A stretch of 64,000 bases of DNA from Halobacillus_A sp043497005 (GCF_043497005.1 NZ_JBIEKE010000002.1:1054001-1118000); one strand, 5' to 3'. Positions 40,913 through 50,328 are shown, counted from the first letter of the stretch. Numbers and translations: made by a program. Notes: generated from the letters alone by a model not told the origin.

Positions 40913-42292
40913 ATGAAAACTGTCGTTATAGACGCCGGTCACGGTGGTACAGATCCCGGCGCTTCGTTTCAAGGCAGTCTTGAAAAAAACTTCAACCTCT
41001 CAATTGCTTTAAAAGTACAAAGTCACCTGCAGCAAAACTATGAAGCTAACATTATTATGACTCGAACAAGAGATGTCAATTTATCTTTAAGTGCGCGTAC
41101 CCAGCGTGCCAACAATGCCAATGCTGATTTCTTCTTATCCATTCACAATAACGCAGCTGGCGGACAAGGATTTGAAAGCTATATTTTTAATGGAACCGTC
41201 TCTGCTCCAACACGAACCTACCAAAATGTCATTCATGACAAAATCATGAATGCTGTTCGCTCGAAATACAACATTAGAGATCGCGGGAAAAAGCGTGCTA
41301 ATTTTCACGTATTAAGAGAAACGAGAATGCCGGCTCTCTTGCTTGAAGTGTTATTTGTGGACAATGCCAGTGACCTGGCGAAGTTAAAAAACCCGGCATT
41401 TATTGAGGAAGTATCGATTGCGATCGCACAAGGAGTTGCGGATGCCCTCAGTTTACCGAGGAAATCACTTCCGAACGTTTTATACCGCGTCATCGCTGGA
41501 TCCTTCAAAAATAGAGATAATGCCGAACAGCGCGTACTGGATCTTTCGAGACGCGGCATCGATTCATTTATCCGTACAGCCACAATTGGCGGTGACGTAT
41601 TTTATCGCGTCCAGGCCGGTGCTTTCTCTGAGAAGTCACGAGCAGATGAACAGGTGGTAAGATTAAACAATGCCGGCATACGTGATGCTTTTATTATTAC
41701 AGATGATGAAAGCTCTGATCCCGTACCTGCCCCGACTCCTCCGACTCCGGTCGAACGGTATACGATTGAGGGAGAAACACATTTACTCGCACACCAGCTT
41801 GATGAATTCGTGCGAACTATCAACCCACGCGCTCCTAAATTAGGGGCACATTATGTAAAGTTTGGTAAAGACTACGGCATACGAGCTGATGTCGCATATG
41901 CTCAAGCCATTCACGAAACCGACTACTTCCGCTTCACGGGAGTGGTAGATGCCGACCAAAACAATTATGCAGGAATTGGCGCGACAGGTCCTGATAACAA
42001 AGGAAACAGCTTCAACACTCCAAAAGATGGTGTTCACGCACACATTCAACACTTGTACGCGTATTCCTCTACGAAAAAAATTCCTGAGCAATATGATAAA
42101 GTCGACCCAAGATTTGACCTTGTCACAAGGGGCAGCGCCAAAACATGGACGCAGTTGAACGGAAAATGGGCGGTACCTGGTACCACTTACGGTCAAAGTA
42201 TTATCAGTTTATTTATCCGCAACATGAATCATGCGATTGAACAAATCGATAAGCAGAAAGAAGAGTTAAAAAACGTTATAGACGAGTTTTAA
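40913..42292 (+). CDS. CwlC-like amidase with SPOR and glucosaminidase domains
   Basis: A 459-residue peptidoglycan hydrolase with three domains. Amidase_3 covers residues 1-180 (zinc ligands His10, Glu24, His78; catalytic Glu145). Two SPOR-type repeats span about 188-262 (YRVIAGSFKNRDNAE, YRVQAGAFSEKSRAD). A glucosaminidase-like domain covers 290-445 (AQAIHETDYFRFTG). There is no signal peptide, as in CwlC, which lyses the mother cell late in sporulation. The sigma-K promoter supports this role. The added glucosaminidase domain would let one protein cut both the glycan strand and the stem peptide. AAAGGAGG precedes the ATG. Confidence 0.92.
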   Translation: MKTVVIDAGHGGTDPGASFQGSLEKNFNLSIALKVQSHLQQNYEANIIMTRTRDVNLSLSARTQRANNANADFFLSIHNNAAGGQGFESYIFNGTVSAPTRTYQNVIHDKIMNAVRSKYNIRDRGKKRANFHVLRETRMPALLLEVLFVDNASDLAKLKNPAFIEEVSIAIAQGVADALSLPRKSLPNVLYRVIAGSFKNRDNAEQRVLDLSRRGIDSFIRTATIGGDVFYRVQAGAFSEKSRADEQVVRLNNAGIRDAFIITDDESSDPVPAPTPPTPVERYTIEGETHLLAHQLDEFVRTINPRAPKLGAHYVKFGKDYGIRADVAYAQAIHETDYFRFTGVVDADQNNYAGIGATGPDNKGNSFNTPKDGVHAHIQHLYAYSSTKKIPEQYDKVDPRFDLVTRGSAKTWTQLNGKWAVPGTTYGQSIISLFIRNMNHAIEQIDKQKEELKNVIDEF

Positions 42293-42299
42293 AACGAGG

Positions 42300-42337
42300 A
42301 ACCTGAAGGATCTCCAAACGATGCTTCAGGTTTTTTT
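42300..42337 (+). terminator. Terminator of amidase gene
   Basis: AACCTGAAG and CTTCAGGTT followed by TTTTT. Confidence 0.85.
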
Positions 42338-42357
42338 ATGTACCGTTTTCTAAAAAA

Positions 42358-42392
42358 GCAGCGCCTTCGAACTTAACGATGGAAGGCACTGC
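42358..42392 (-). terminator. Terminator of minus-strand small gene
   Basis: GCAGTGCCTTC and GAAGGCGCTGC pair on the minus strand and run into TTTTTTAG. It lies eight bases after the stop of the gene at 42400. Confidence 0.75.
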
Positions 42393-42399
42393 CGTTATC

Positions 42400-42624
42400 T
42401 CAGCTGAAAGGTCCGCCACCGCCATGATAACTATTATTTTTCATTTGTTCAGCTGCTATCGCAGATCTGGCATTCATTTGAGCATCTGATTCAACTTTTG
42501 ATCTTTCAACGGTTTCATTTTTAATACGACGTTTTTTAAACCCGAGGCGGGTAAAAATTATCCCAATAAACATTGGCATAAAGCATACTCCAATTATCGT
42601 TAACAGCACCCATAATGCGGTCAC
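42400..42624 (-). CDS. Small membrane protein (74 aa)
   Basis: One or two N-terminal helices, then a polar tail ending in a glycine-rich GGGGPFS. A GTG start follows AAGGAAGGTGA. Upstream lies another small membrane gene in the same direction. Function unknown. Confidence 0.65.
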   Translation of the reverse strand: MTALWVLLTIIGVCFMPMFIGIIFTRLGFKKRRIKNETVERSKVESDAQMNARSAIAAEQMKNNSYHGGGGPFS

Positions 42625-42653
42625 CTTAAATCACCTTCCTTGAAACAATGTGG

Positions 42654-42824
42654 TTACTTTGATTTCCGGCTTTTTAAAATGCTCACTTCTCTTTCCAGAT
42701 TGTGCACCTTTTGTTCCAAATCTTTGCGCGGACCGGTGATCCTGCTCCCAATGATCATGAAGATACTAAGCACAGTAATAATCGTGCCAGTTATCCATAC
42801 ACCAAAGAGAATAAACAAATCCAT
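42654..42824 (-). CDS. Small membrane-anchored coiled-coil protein (56 aa)
   Basis: One membrane helix, then a charged heptad segment (KDLEQKVHNLEREVSILKS). ATG 42824 follows AAAGGAGA. It resembles in layout the protein at 7478-7648 but not in sequence. Function unknown. Confidence 0.7.
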   Translation of the reverse strand: MDLFILFGVWITGTIITVLSIFMIIGSRITGPRKDLEQKVHNLEREVSILKSRKSK

Positions 42825-42896
42825 CCCGTTTTTATCTCCTTTAAGGGTTGCTACTATGTATACGAATACCACCCCGTATTTGTTTCAATTTTCCAG

Positions 42897-43481
42897 CTAT
42901 TTTTCTATTTCAAACCATCCCACATTGTCAACATTCGCTGTGTTATCCTGTTCGATTCCAAAATAATATAATGATTCTCCATGCTCACCATAGGCAGCAG
43001 CGTTCATTTCATCAAATGAAATGCTGCGATCCCAGGAGAATACAGCCTTTTCTCCTTCTTCTACCTCTTTTTCTTGACGGTTCGTCTCTTCCCCTGCCTC
43101 TATCTTAGCTACCTCTGAATCCTGACTTTGAACAACAAACAGCGTTAAAACATCTGTCTCATCTGCATAATCTATAGATGATAATGTCTCTAAAGGAGCA
43201 TCCGGCTGGTGTTCGATATAAGTTGATAGAGGGCTTTCATAAAAAAAGCCGTCTTTTTTTACAAGAAAAGTCTTATATTCCCTTTCATTTTCATCATTAA
43301 ATAACCAGGCTTGAAATTGTCCCGCTTCAATTTTATTTATATAGCGAAGGTCGTTCTCATATTCAAAATGCTTCTCCACTGCCCCTTTTGCTGTAAAAGA
43401 AGGTTCGTAGGCAAATAAGAAGATGAGCGGAAGTGCAATCGTTGTTAAAATGAGTATAAGTCCAATTTTTTTCTTTTTCAT
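42897..43481 (-). CDS. Membrane-anchored extracytoplasmic protein
   Basis: A 194-residue protein starting MKKKKIGLILILTT with one N-terminal helix, then a soluble acidic domain. No lipobox or known domain. The ATG at 43481 follows AAGGGGGTCA. It lies 73 bp downstream of the HTH gene. Function unknown. Confidence 0.7.
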   Translation of the reverse strand: MKKKKIGLILILTTIALPLIFLFAYEPSFTAKGAVEKHFEYENDLRYINKIEAGQFQAWLFNDENEREYKTFLVKKDGFFYESPLSTYIEHQPDAPLETLSSIDYADETDVLTLFVVQSQDSEVAKIEAGEETNRQEKEVEEGEKAVFSWDRSISFDEMNAAAYGEHGESLYYFGIEQDNTANVDNVGWFEIEK

Positions 43482-43554
43482 ATCCGTGACCCCCTTATTT
43501 TTCAGAATAATATAACTTTCACTGTAATGTACTTCCCTAAATATGTAAATAGCG

Positions 43555-44364
43555 TTACTCATTTAACCAGTCATAATATAGGGTTGTTGGATCCTCTAAC
43601 GTTTCCTTACGAGCCGTCTGCATTAAGCGATTTTTTAATCCGCCATAAAAATATCCCATAAATGTTTTATGTATCATTCGATGTTTTTGTGCAAATACGG
43701 TTTGTTTAAATACCTCTATGACTGAATCAATATACCATTCGAGCGGGTCGCGCATGTTCCATTGACGATAAGCACTTTCAACTGTCCTCCAGGCATTTAA
43801 TGTCTCTGTTGGATTAAGAAAAGGACGCACAGCTTGTACGAAAGGTTTAGGAATAAATGATGGGATAAACGTGTGATCAAGGGGTACAAACATACAAGAA
43901 GAGCTTTCGCTTTGCTTATTCATTGCTTCGGATAAATTTTCAGCTGTTGAGGGTTGATCTATAGAGGGTTTAGAAGGCGTTGATACAGTGTCATGTGGGG
44001 TGTCAACTGGGGTGACATCGTCCGGTAAAAAAAGATCCTCCTGGTGGAGAATGACTAATATATTCGCGCCGCGTTTGCCGTTAGCTCTTGTCGTCTCAAC
44101 CCGCTCCAGAAGCTTTTCTTCTTCCAGACGATTGATCGCTCGAATAACCGTCCTCCGGCTGACTTGCGTATGTTTTTCAATCGTTTCAATTTTTGCAAAA
44201 GAAACGCCTCTGTACTTCACGGAATGTCTCCAAATAAATTTTAATACCTTCTGTGTAGCTTCTGATAATGCGGCTTTCATCCGGAAGAGAAAAGATCTTA
44301 CATGCTTGTCCATTTCCTCTACACTCATAAATGTCTGTAAACTGCGAATCTGTTCAATTTCCAT
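43555..44364 (-). CDS. Helix-turn-helix protein (HTH_36-like)
   Basis: A 269-residue protein with a winged-helix domain at residues 35-105 (IEKHTQVSRRTVIRAINRLEEEKLLERVET). A Pro/Thr/Ser-rich linker follows, then a helical C-terminal domain of about 110 residues. The architecture recalls bacillary proteins related to plasmid replication initiators and DnaD-like primosome factors, but no replication origin is visible. The ATG has AAGGAACG upstream. Confidence 0.65.
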   Translation of the reverse strand: MEIEQIRSLQTFMSVEEMDKHVRSFLFRMKAALSEATQKVLKFIWRHSVKYRGVSFAKIETIEKHTQVSRRTVIRAINRLEEEKLLERVETTRANGKRGANILVILHQEDLFLPDDVTPVDTPHDTVSTPSKPSIDQPSTAENLSEAMNKQSESSSCMFVPLDHTFIPSFIPKPFVQAVRPFLNPTETLNAWRTVESAYRQWNMRDPLEWYIDSVIEVFKQTVFAQKHRMIHKTFMGYFYGGLKNRLMQTARKETLEDPTTLYYDWLNE

Positions 44365-44445
44365 AAAACGTTCCTTATTTCATCTGTTTACTACTATAAT
44401 CGAAATGAGAGACCAATCCGGTGTTACTATTTTTAAAAAAATTAA

Positions 44446-44480
44446 AAAAAGTGCCGATTTTTTTCGATCCGGCACTTTTT
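44446..44480. terminator. Terminator
   Basis: AAAAAGTGCCG and CGGCACTTTTT with A and T runs on both sides. It follows the minus-strand gene at 44494 and lies upstream of the HTH gene. Confidence 0.8.
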
Positions 44481-44493
44481 CTTCTCAACTTCT

Positions 44494-44853
44494 TTACCTC
44501 CAACGCAGCGCAATCTGCAATTTACAGCATTCATATCCATCGATTGACCTTCGAAACTCCAGACGGAGTCCATCCGGATTGTAATGAATATCTACTTCAG
44601 AAGTAACGCCGATTGAGGCGATGAGTCGCTCTACCTCTTCATCATTTGACTGCTGAGCGGCTTGCATCAGTTGAGCATCAAACTCCTTAGATTCTGCCAA
44701 CTTCTCAAGCACCTTACTCGCATCTTGCATTAACTTCCTCGATTCAGCAGCCGACTCCGTCAAAAGAGTAGGATCTATCGATTCGTACTGACGGCCACCC
44801 CAATAATAAGGCTGATAATAGTAATGATAAGGATAGTGATACATGTTGTACAC
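44494..44853 (-). CDS. Tyr/His-rich N-terminus protein (119 aa)
   Basis: The N-terminus MYNMYHYPYHYYYQPYYWGG is extremely rich in Tyr and His, a composition seen in spore coat proteins. It is followed by an acidic helical part and a C-terminal strand-rich part (VDIHYNPDGLRLEF). The GTG at 44853 follows GGGAAGGGGAA. A spore coat or cortex role is a guess from composition only. Confidence 0.6.
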   Translation of the reverse strand: MYNMYHYPYHYYYQPYYWGGRQYESIDPTLLTESAAESRKLMQDASKVLEKLAESKEFDAQLMQAAQQSNDEEVERLIASIGVTSEVDIHYNPDGLRLEFRRSIDGYECCKLQIALRWR

Positions 44854-45123
44854 GAAATAATTCCCCTTCCCAATCAATAACATAACACCATCATATGTAA
44901 GAGAAGAGTATTTGGGGATAAAGAGAGCATGTATTTAAGATCCGGTAAGCAGCTACGCTGGATGTATTTTTCATGTTAAACTATTTAGCAACTCAGTGAA
45001 TTTTCATTAAAATCAAATTATTGATTATTTGCAGGAATGCCGATAATTATTGCCCGAGAGAAAGGCCCTCTTAGAAGCTCAAATACGTAATTTTTCTAAA
45101 AAAGATCGAAACAGGTGATGAAA

Positions 45124-45441
45124 ATGAAAACGATGTACATAGGCTATGGGATCAATTTTATATTTGGAGGTTTATTCTATTTAGTGGTCGCGTCCTTGGT
45201 AACGAGTATCGTTTACATTGGGGACGCTGCAGGATGGATAACAGAACCTGCCTTAGATGAGGATAAGCTGCTTTATCACGTATTGGTATCAGCTATCTCA
45301 AGCGTTGTTTATTTTTCTGTCTTATTGACTATCAACCGACGGTTCAGGCGAAAAGCAGCTACTCACTCCTATACCCTGTTCAGTTTTCTATCATGGCTGA
45401 TCGGTTTTTTAGGATTTCTCAGTATTATGTTTCTTACGTAA
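45124..45441 (+). CDS. Membrane protein (105 aa)
   Basis: Three hydrophobic segments with a short acidic extracytoplasmic loop (EPALDEDK). AGGTGATG precedes the ATG at 45124; another ATG lies two codons upstream. It lies 84 bp before the MFS gene. Function unknown. Confidence 0.65.
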   Translation: MKTMYIGYGINFIFGGLFYLVVASLVTSIVYIGDAAGWITEPALDEDKLLYHVLVSAISSVVYFSVLLTINRRFRRKAATHSYTLFSFLSWLIGFLGFLSIMFLT

Positions 45442-45525
45442 TAGCAGAAAATTGCTTCATATTCCACCAATATCATGAAAGACGTTCACCTGATTTTCTT
45501 TTACGATGAAAACGAGGTGATCGTT

Positions 45526-46764
45526 TTGTATAGAGCATTATGGAAAAATAAAAATATCCGCTATTACTTACTAGCCGGCAGTGTTTCTCGACTGGGGGAT
45601 GTTCTGTCCGGCATGGCTTTTTTGTTTTTGGCTTACAATATAACCAAGTCAAGTATGTTAACAACAGGGATGGCAGTTGCAGAAGCATTGCCCTATTTGT
45701 TGTTTGGATTAATAGGCGGTGTGATCGCTGACTGGGTCCCAAAGAAAAAGTGGCTGATTTCCTTAGACCTCTTACGCATTCCTCTCATTTTATCTGTTGT
45801 TGTTCTGTATTACTTAGACATGCTGACTTACGCGTATTTGGTAACGATTAGTTTTTTAATCCAAAGCATAGGCTGCTTTTTTAACCCTGCTCATCGTTCG
45901 ATTCTTCCCTCGATTACTACTATTGAGGAACGCACGAGTGCGAACAGTATGAATGACACGTTAACGAGAGGCGTAATTGTGCTTAGTCCCGTGCTTTCCA
46001 TAGGATTATTAAACACGTATGGTGTCATTCATTTTTTTACAGTCGACGCCATTACCTACCTGGTCAGCGTACTTTGCCTGCGTCGTGTCTTAATGAAGGA
46101 TCAAAAGCATGTATCCGACAAATCAACGGCTGCCTTGTTCTTTTCAATCAAGGAAACAGCCCTGTGGATTAAAACTCAAACGACCATTCGCAGACTCTTC
46201 ACCTTTACATTTGTGACCGTATTTTTAAATACCTGGGTTTGGGAAGTCGGACTCCTGCTGGCTTTAGCAGAGAAAAGTGCGCAGAGTGAGGAATTATATA
46301 GTTTACTTCAAAGTGTTTTTGGGGCTATGGTCATACTTACGAACATTATCCTTCCCTATTTCGTTAAAAAAATGACATTGATTCATTACTTAATCGGTAC
46401 TTGCACCTGGGGAATGGGCATCTTGTACTATGGACTATTATACGAAGTGACACACTTTTTTATCGGTTGTGCGATCGTTGGCGTCGGACTTCCTATTGCC
46501 GGACTTGCTCGTGTTTATTTAATCCAGACTTTAGTACCTGAAGATAAGCTCGGGCGGGCGTTCAGCTTTAATGCTGTACTTTTATACTTATCCAATACCC
46601 TTTCATTAGCTTTATACGGCACACTCGTTTCCTTCATCCCGATTAAATGGTTAATGATGGCAAGTGGACTTGCCATCTTCATCGTTAGTATAGGCGGGTT
46701 ACTTACGAGAACAGTGAATGCGTCGAAATTCCGTGGGCGTTTTACGATAAACTTTCCTGAATAA
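45526..46764 (+). CDS. MFS transporter, EntS-like 12-segment type
   Basis: A 412-residue protein with 12 membrane segments and the family features SRLGDVLSGMAFLFLAY, GGVIADWVPKKK and FNPAHRSILPSI. It resembles the EntS/MdfA-like exporters used for siderophores or drugs. The TTG at 45526 follows GAGGTGATCG. The last 66 bp overlap the AraC gene on the opposite strand. Substrate unknown. Confidence 0.82.
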   Translation: MYRALWKNKNIRYYLLAGSVSRLGDVLSGMAFLFLAYNITKSSMLTTGMAVAEALPYLLFGLIGGVIADWVPKKKWLISLDLLRIPLILSVVVLYYLDMLTYAYLVTISFLIQSIGCFFNPAHRSILPSITTIEERTSANSMNDTLTRGVIVLSPVLSIGLLNTYGVIHFFTVDAITYLVSVLCLRRVLMKDQKHVSDKSTAALFFSIKETALWIKTQTTIRRLFTFTFVTVFLNTWVWEVGLLLALAEKSAQSEELYSLLQSVFGAMVILTNIILPYFVKKMTLIHYLIGTCTWGMGILYYGLLYEVTHFFIGCAIVGVGLPIAGLARVYLIQTLVPEDKLGRAFSFNAVLLYLSNTLSLALYGTLVSFIPIKWLMMASGLAIFIVSIGGLLTRTVNASKFRGRFTINFPE

Positions 46765-47508
46765 CTGATTGTAGGAGGAGACACTGGTAAATCCATGCTG
46801 CAACGCAATGGAAAGAATCGGCTCTGTCGTGTGCAGCAAGGAAGGCTGACTGCGAAATAACCGGTATACCTGTAACCACAAATACGGCGAAACTCCTGTC
46901 TCTTCCTTAAAAAGATGAGCCAGCTGGAACTTATTCATTCCGGCTGTCTCAGCCATCTCATTAAGCGTCCACTCTTCTCTATAACTTTCTTTTAGAGCAT
47001 GCATGACTACATTCACTGGACCTTTTATATGTATAGAAGGAAAGCAGGTCTGGTGGGAGCCAGCACCATATTCCAACATGAGAATAGCGAGCTGGGTTAA
47101 ACTATGATCAAGAAAAAGCTGACGAGAAGCTCCTGCAGCTTCCTGCGTCATGAGAAATCCTCGTACAAAAGTCATCCACTGCTCCATTTGTGGGTGTCGA
47201 TAGGACACGCTCGCGTACTCAGGGGCGTTCGTCCCTATTCCTATCTGCTCTGCCGCCTCAATCAAGAAGGACGGCTGGATTTCAATTAGGAACTTTTCAT
47301 GATGAACCTTCAGTTGTTTATGTTTATCCTCAGGATTGAAGATAAAAAAGGATCCTTGATCAATGGATTGGTCTCCTTCCAATGTTTGATAAATCCCTTT
47401 TCCATAAGGAGAGAAAATCAACTTATAACAATCATCACTCCGCCACTGGCGCTCCCCCAATTGATCATGACGCAGAAGCAGCAGGCCGTTTTCATTATCC
47501 ACTATCAT
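46699..47508 (-). CDS. AraC-family transcriptional regulator
   Basis: A 269-residue regulator with a cupin-like N-terminal effector domain (FIFNPEDKHKQLKVHHEKF) and two C-terminal helix-turn-helix motifs (NEMAETAGMNKFQLAHLFKE, IALQHGFTSVSSYNQLFRK). The ATG at 47508 follows ACAGGAGA. It may control the convergent MFS gene, with which it shares 66 bp of coding sequence. Confidence 0.87.
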   Translation of the reverse strand: MIVDNENGLLLLRHDQLGERQWRSDDCYKLIFSPYGKGIYQTLEGDQSIDQGSFFIFNPEDKHKQLKVHHEKFLIEIQPSFLIEAAEQIGIGTNAPEYASVSYRHPQMEQWMTFVRGFLMTQEAAGASRQLFLDHSLTQLAILMLEYGAGSHQTCFPSIHIKGPVNVVMHALKESYREEWTLNEMAETAGMNKFQLAHLFKEETGVSPYLWLQVYRLFRSQPSLLHTTEPILSIALQHGFTSVSSYNQLFRKVYRKTPTEFRRIHCSRK

Positions 47509-47537
47509 CGCACTATCTCCTGTCAAAATGCCTTCTT

Positions 47538-47831
47538 TTATTTATGTTTAAATTGAGGTGCATGTTCTTTAGCAAACTGGACGATCTCATGATACGTATT
47601 CGGATCAAAATCCTTCTTCGTTAAACTATATACTCTGACTGTTCCTTCATCAATAAGCTTGATTCTCTCTCCTCCACGAACGTACAGCGTGACGTATAAG
47701 AACGGCTCATCTAAGTCATATTCCATTCTTAAATCTTTAGGAAAGTCGGCCGTTATAAGCACACGATCTTCTACCTGTTTCAAAGATAGCTGGCTGTAAT
47801 ATTGAAGATTTTTCACATTTGTTATAAACAA
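47538..47831 (-). CDS. Hypothetical protein (97 aa)
   Basis: A soluble, strand-rich protein with no known motif. The TTG start follows GTAGGAGGAACG. It lies 29 bp upstream of the AraC gene and may share its transcript. Confidence 0.6.
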   Translation of the reverse strand: MFITNVKNLQYYSQLSLKQVEDRVLITADFPKDLRMEYDLDEPFLYVTLYVRGGERIKLIDEGTVRVYSLTKKDFDPNTYHEIVQFAKEHAPQFKHK

Positions 47832-47957
47832 TGGGCGTTCCTCCTACGTTACTTTTTCTTGGGATTGTGAAATCAATCACTTTTTCATCGTACGAATTCC
47901 CGTTTAAAAGTATTCCTCAACTTTGTAAAGAAACGGTGAACTTTTGTAAAGTTCAGC

Positions 47958-48218
47958 TTAAAGTAAATTAGACAGATAACCTTGAATCGTGTCAATGAAG
48001 TACAGCATTAGAAAAGGACTTAATACTAACAGGACACTGAGTACCACTAATGTTCGCTCTTTTAACCCAATGGCCAGAACAGCCCCAAAGAAACCACACA
48101 AGAAAGCAAGGAATCCAGCGTAAATGAATCCGTATTCTATAAGGAAAGAAAAAGAGAGGGACAGCAAACCAGCAGTAAAAACAACCCAATACGTAATATA
48201 TGGTAACTTCCCTTTCAT
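47958..48218 (-). CDS. Small membrane protein (86 aa)
   Basis: Three hydrophobic segments and a single KER loop. The ATG follows AAAGGAGAGAG. Single gene. Function unknown. Confidence 0.65.
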   Translation of the reverse strand: MKGKLPYITYWVVFTAGLLSLSFSFLIEYGFIYAGFLAFLCGFFGAVLAIGLKERTLVVLSVLLVLSPFLMLYFIDTIQGYLSNLL

Positions 48219-48411
48219 ACTTCTCTCTCCTTTCTTTAGTGAACAGCCACTATCTAGATGAATCTTATCGTATCATGGTCATAGAATAATTTCCTACACT
48301 GTTGTCATAAAATCTATCAAGAATCCCGTTTATCATTCCTATGGTTCTAGTTCCTTCCACCACCCTTGACGAAACATGAACTAGTTAGATGTAACTTTAA
48401 CGTAATTTAAA

Positions 48412-48442
48412 AAAGGACAGCCGCAAAAGCAGCCTGTCCTTT
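48412..48442 (-). terminator. Terminator of surface protein gene
   Basis: AAAGGACAG and CTGTCCTTT followed on the minus strand by TTTTTAAAT. Confidence 0.8.
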
Positions 48443-48494
48443 CTCTAAATTACCTCATTCTCGTGAAAGCGGTAAAAGATCATTCTCTCTTAAA

Positions 48495-49853
48495 CTATGA
48501 TTCCTTACGGCGTACCCCAATAACTAAAGCAAAGAGTGCTGCTGCCATACTAGTAAAAGCAATCATCCAACCATTTACACCAGACTGATCACTTGCTCCA
48601 CCCATTCCTGTTTTAGGCATCTCACTAGGTGTTTCATCTGTAAATTCTTCAGGGTTCTGATCGACAATCGCACTTGAAAGTCCTTCACCTACTCCATACA
48701 TGTGTGCATAAGCTTCACGAACTTGATTATAAGTTGTCTCATAGTCACCTTCTACATAGCTGTCAAAAGCTCCGGTCAATTGATTGACGTGTATTTGCAG
48801 CCCTTCTGCTGTCTGCTCTGCTTCTAATCCCCCTTCAGTAGCGGTATCAAGAAATTCTGAGAAATCCGCCCGATAATCATCAAGATTGGCTAGAGCTTCA
48901 TCTTTTGCTTCTTCATCCTCTTCACCTGTCGCTTCCACATAATCTACAAAGTAGCCAATATGCTCGGACCACATCATCTTAAACTCTTCCCCGGCATCTT
49001 CACCATACACTGAGGAAATAGCTGCCGTTAAATCTTCCGTATTCGCTTCGAGAGCTCCGGCAGCGTTTTCAAAGTCTTCTGCTCCGTCACCGCCTTTTTG
49101 CATGGCAAGCGTTGCCAGAGCCGCATGCTCAGAAAGAAGGTGATTTAAATCTGCCCGTAAATCTGCAGCAGGTGTAGCTGGATTTGTATTATCAAAATCC
49201 TCAGGGAACTGCGTCGTAATGGCAGTAGACAGACCTTCACCTACTCCGTACATATGTTCAATGCTTGAACGAAGCTGATCATAAGCTTCATCAAAACTGC
49301 CTTCTTCATAATTGTCAAAAGCCCCAACTAATTGATCCACATGCATTTGAAGTCCTTCAGCAAGCTCTGAAGCCTCCAAATTTCCTTCGGTTGCAGTTTC
49401 TAGAAACTCTGAAAAGTCCTCACGGTAATTGTCTAAGTTATTTAGCGCTTCTTCACGGCCTGCCTCATCTTCCTCTGCCGTTGCATTCACGTAGTCGACA
49501 AAATATCCAATATGCTGCGACCACATTTCTTCAAACTGCGCTCCAGCTTCTTCGCCATAGACAGAAGTGATTGCCTCCGTCAAATCCCCAGTGTTCATTT
49601 CAAGAGCCGCTGCTGCCTGATCAAAATCTCCCGCTCCATCAATCCCTTTTTGCATCGTGACAACCGCTAAATAGGCGTGTTCGGAAAGTGCCTGATCAAG
49701 AGTTGCTCGTAAGTCCGCTGCCGGCGTAGATACCGAAACATTTTCCATTTTCTCGTGATCACTGTGATCATCTGCAAAAACTGTTGTGCCCGGTACGAGT
49801 AAAGCTGCCGATAAAGGTAATGCTACAAACGTTTTCTTCCAATTTACTGTCAT
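48495..49853 (-). CDS. LPXTG-type cell-wall protein with two tandem helical repeats
   Basis: A 452-residue secreted protein. The signal peptide covers residues 1-27. Two repeats of about 175 residues (43-220 and 227-400) each begin TPAADLRA and contain SVYGE and MYGVGEGLS. The C-terminus has MPKTG (412-416, a variant LPXTG), a hydrophobic helix and RRKES, so a sortase probably anchors it. A His-rich stretch, DDHSDHEK, follows the signal. The repeats are related to the single domain in the broken gene at 59309-59965. The family function is unknown. The ATG at 49853 follows AAGGAGTGA. Confidence 0.85.
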   Translation of the reverse strand: MTVNWKKTFVALPLSAALLVPGTTVFADDHSDHEKMENVSVSTPAADLRATLDQALSEHAYLAVVTMQKGIDGAGDFDQAAAALEMNTGDLTEAITSVYGEEAGAQFEEMWSQHIGYFVDYVNATAEEDEAGREEALNNLDNYREDFSEFLETATEGNLEASELAEGLQMHVDQLVGAFDNYEEGSFDEAYDQLRSSIEHMYGVGEGLSTAITTQFPEDFDNTNPATPAADLRADLNHLLSEHAALATLAMQKGGDGAEDFENAAGALEANTEDLTAAISSVYGEDAGEEFKMMWSEHIGYFVDYVEATGEEDEEAKDEALANLDDYRADFSEFLDTATEGGLEAEQTAEGLQIHVNQLTGAFDSYVEGDYETTYNQVREAYAHMYGVGEGLSSAIVDQNPEEFTDETPSEMPKTGMGGASDQSGVNGWMIAFTSMAAALFALVIGVRRKES

Positions 49854-50046
49854 TTCCAATCACTCCTTATTAGTATTTTTCAACCAGCTAACGTAAAAAA
49901 AGGAGGATTGGATCACTCATATTCAAATAATTTTATAATAAGTTATTTTACCTTCCTTAGAGTAGAAAAAAGATACGCCCAGTCGGCATAAGCTTCCTCT
50001 CTTAAGCGTAAAACATAAAAAGTAATTTCAGAAAATGCTTATATCC

Positions 50047-50328
50047 TTAATTCTGATATATTTCTCTCTTAACTAGGATATTATGTAATTTTCTTTGACA
50101 TCTTATTTGATAAGAATCACTAGTGAACTTTTTACTTTTAAACTTGCCAATTACTTTCCGGACATGAGGATCATATATGATTAATGCTTTATATGTACGA
50201 TCTTGAAGGTAATTTTGAAACCATGTATATTTTTTTAGATATCTAAGATTTTTCTCAATATCCTCCTCCCTTACCTTCAAGAAGGATAAATAAAGAATTA
50301 AATCTAACAATTCAGCTAGTACTGACAT
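50047..50328 (-). CDS. Hypothetical protein (93 aa)
   Basis: A very basic, soluble protein with a helical N-terminus, strong in Tyr, Lys and Arg. The ATG follows GAGGGGAAAG. No motif recognised. The stretch 49854-50046 beyond it holds only the surface-protein promoter. Confidence 0.65.
   Translation of the reverse strand: MSVLAELLDLILYLSFLKVREEDIEKNLRYLKKYTWFQNYLQDRTYKALIIYDPHVRKVIGKFKSKKFTSDSYQIRCQRKLHNILVKREIYQN

Noticed and set aside
42172..42184. GGTACCTGGTACC palindrome inside the amidase gene
   Set aside because: It matches the 1068-1416 palindromes but is single, lies inside a conserved coding stretch (AVPGTTY) and has no 28-bp partner; probably chance.
46515..46808. 97-codon minus-strand frame opposite the MFS end
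   Set aside because: It is a shadow of the MFS gene in another frame; the AraC gene occupies the real minus-strand coding frame here.
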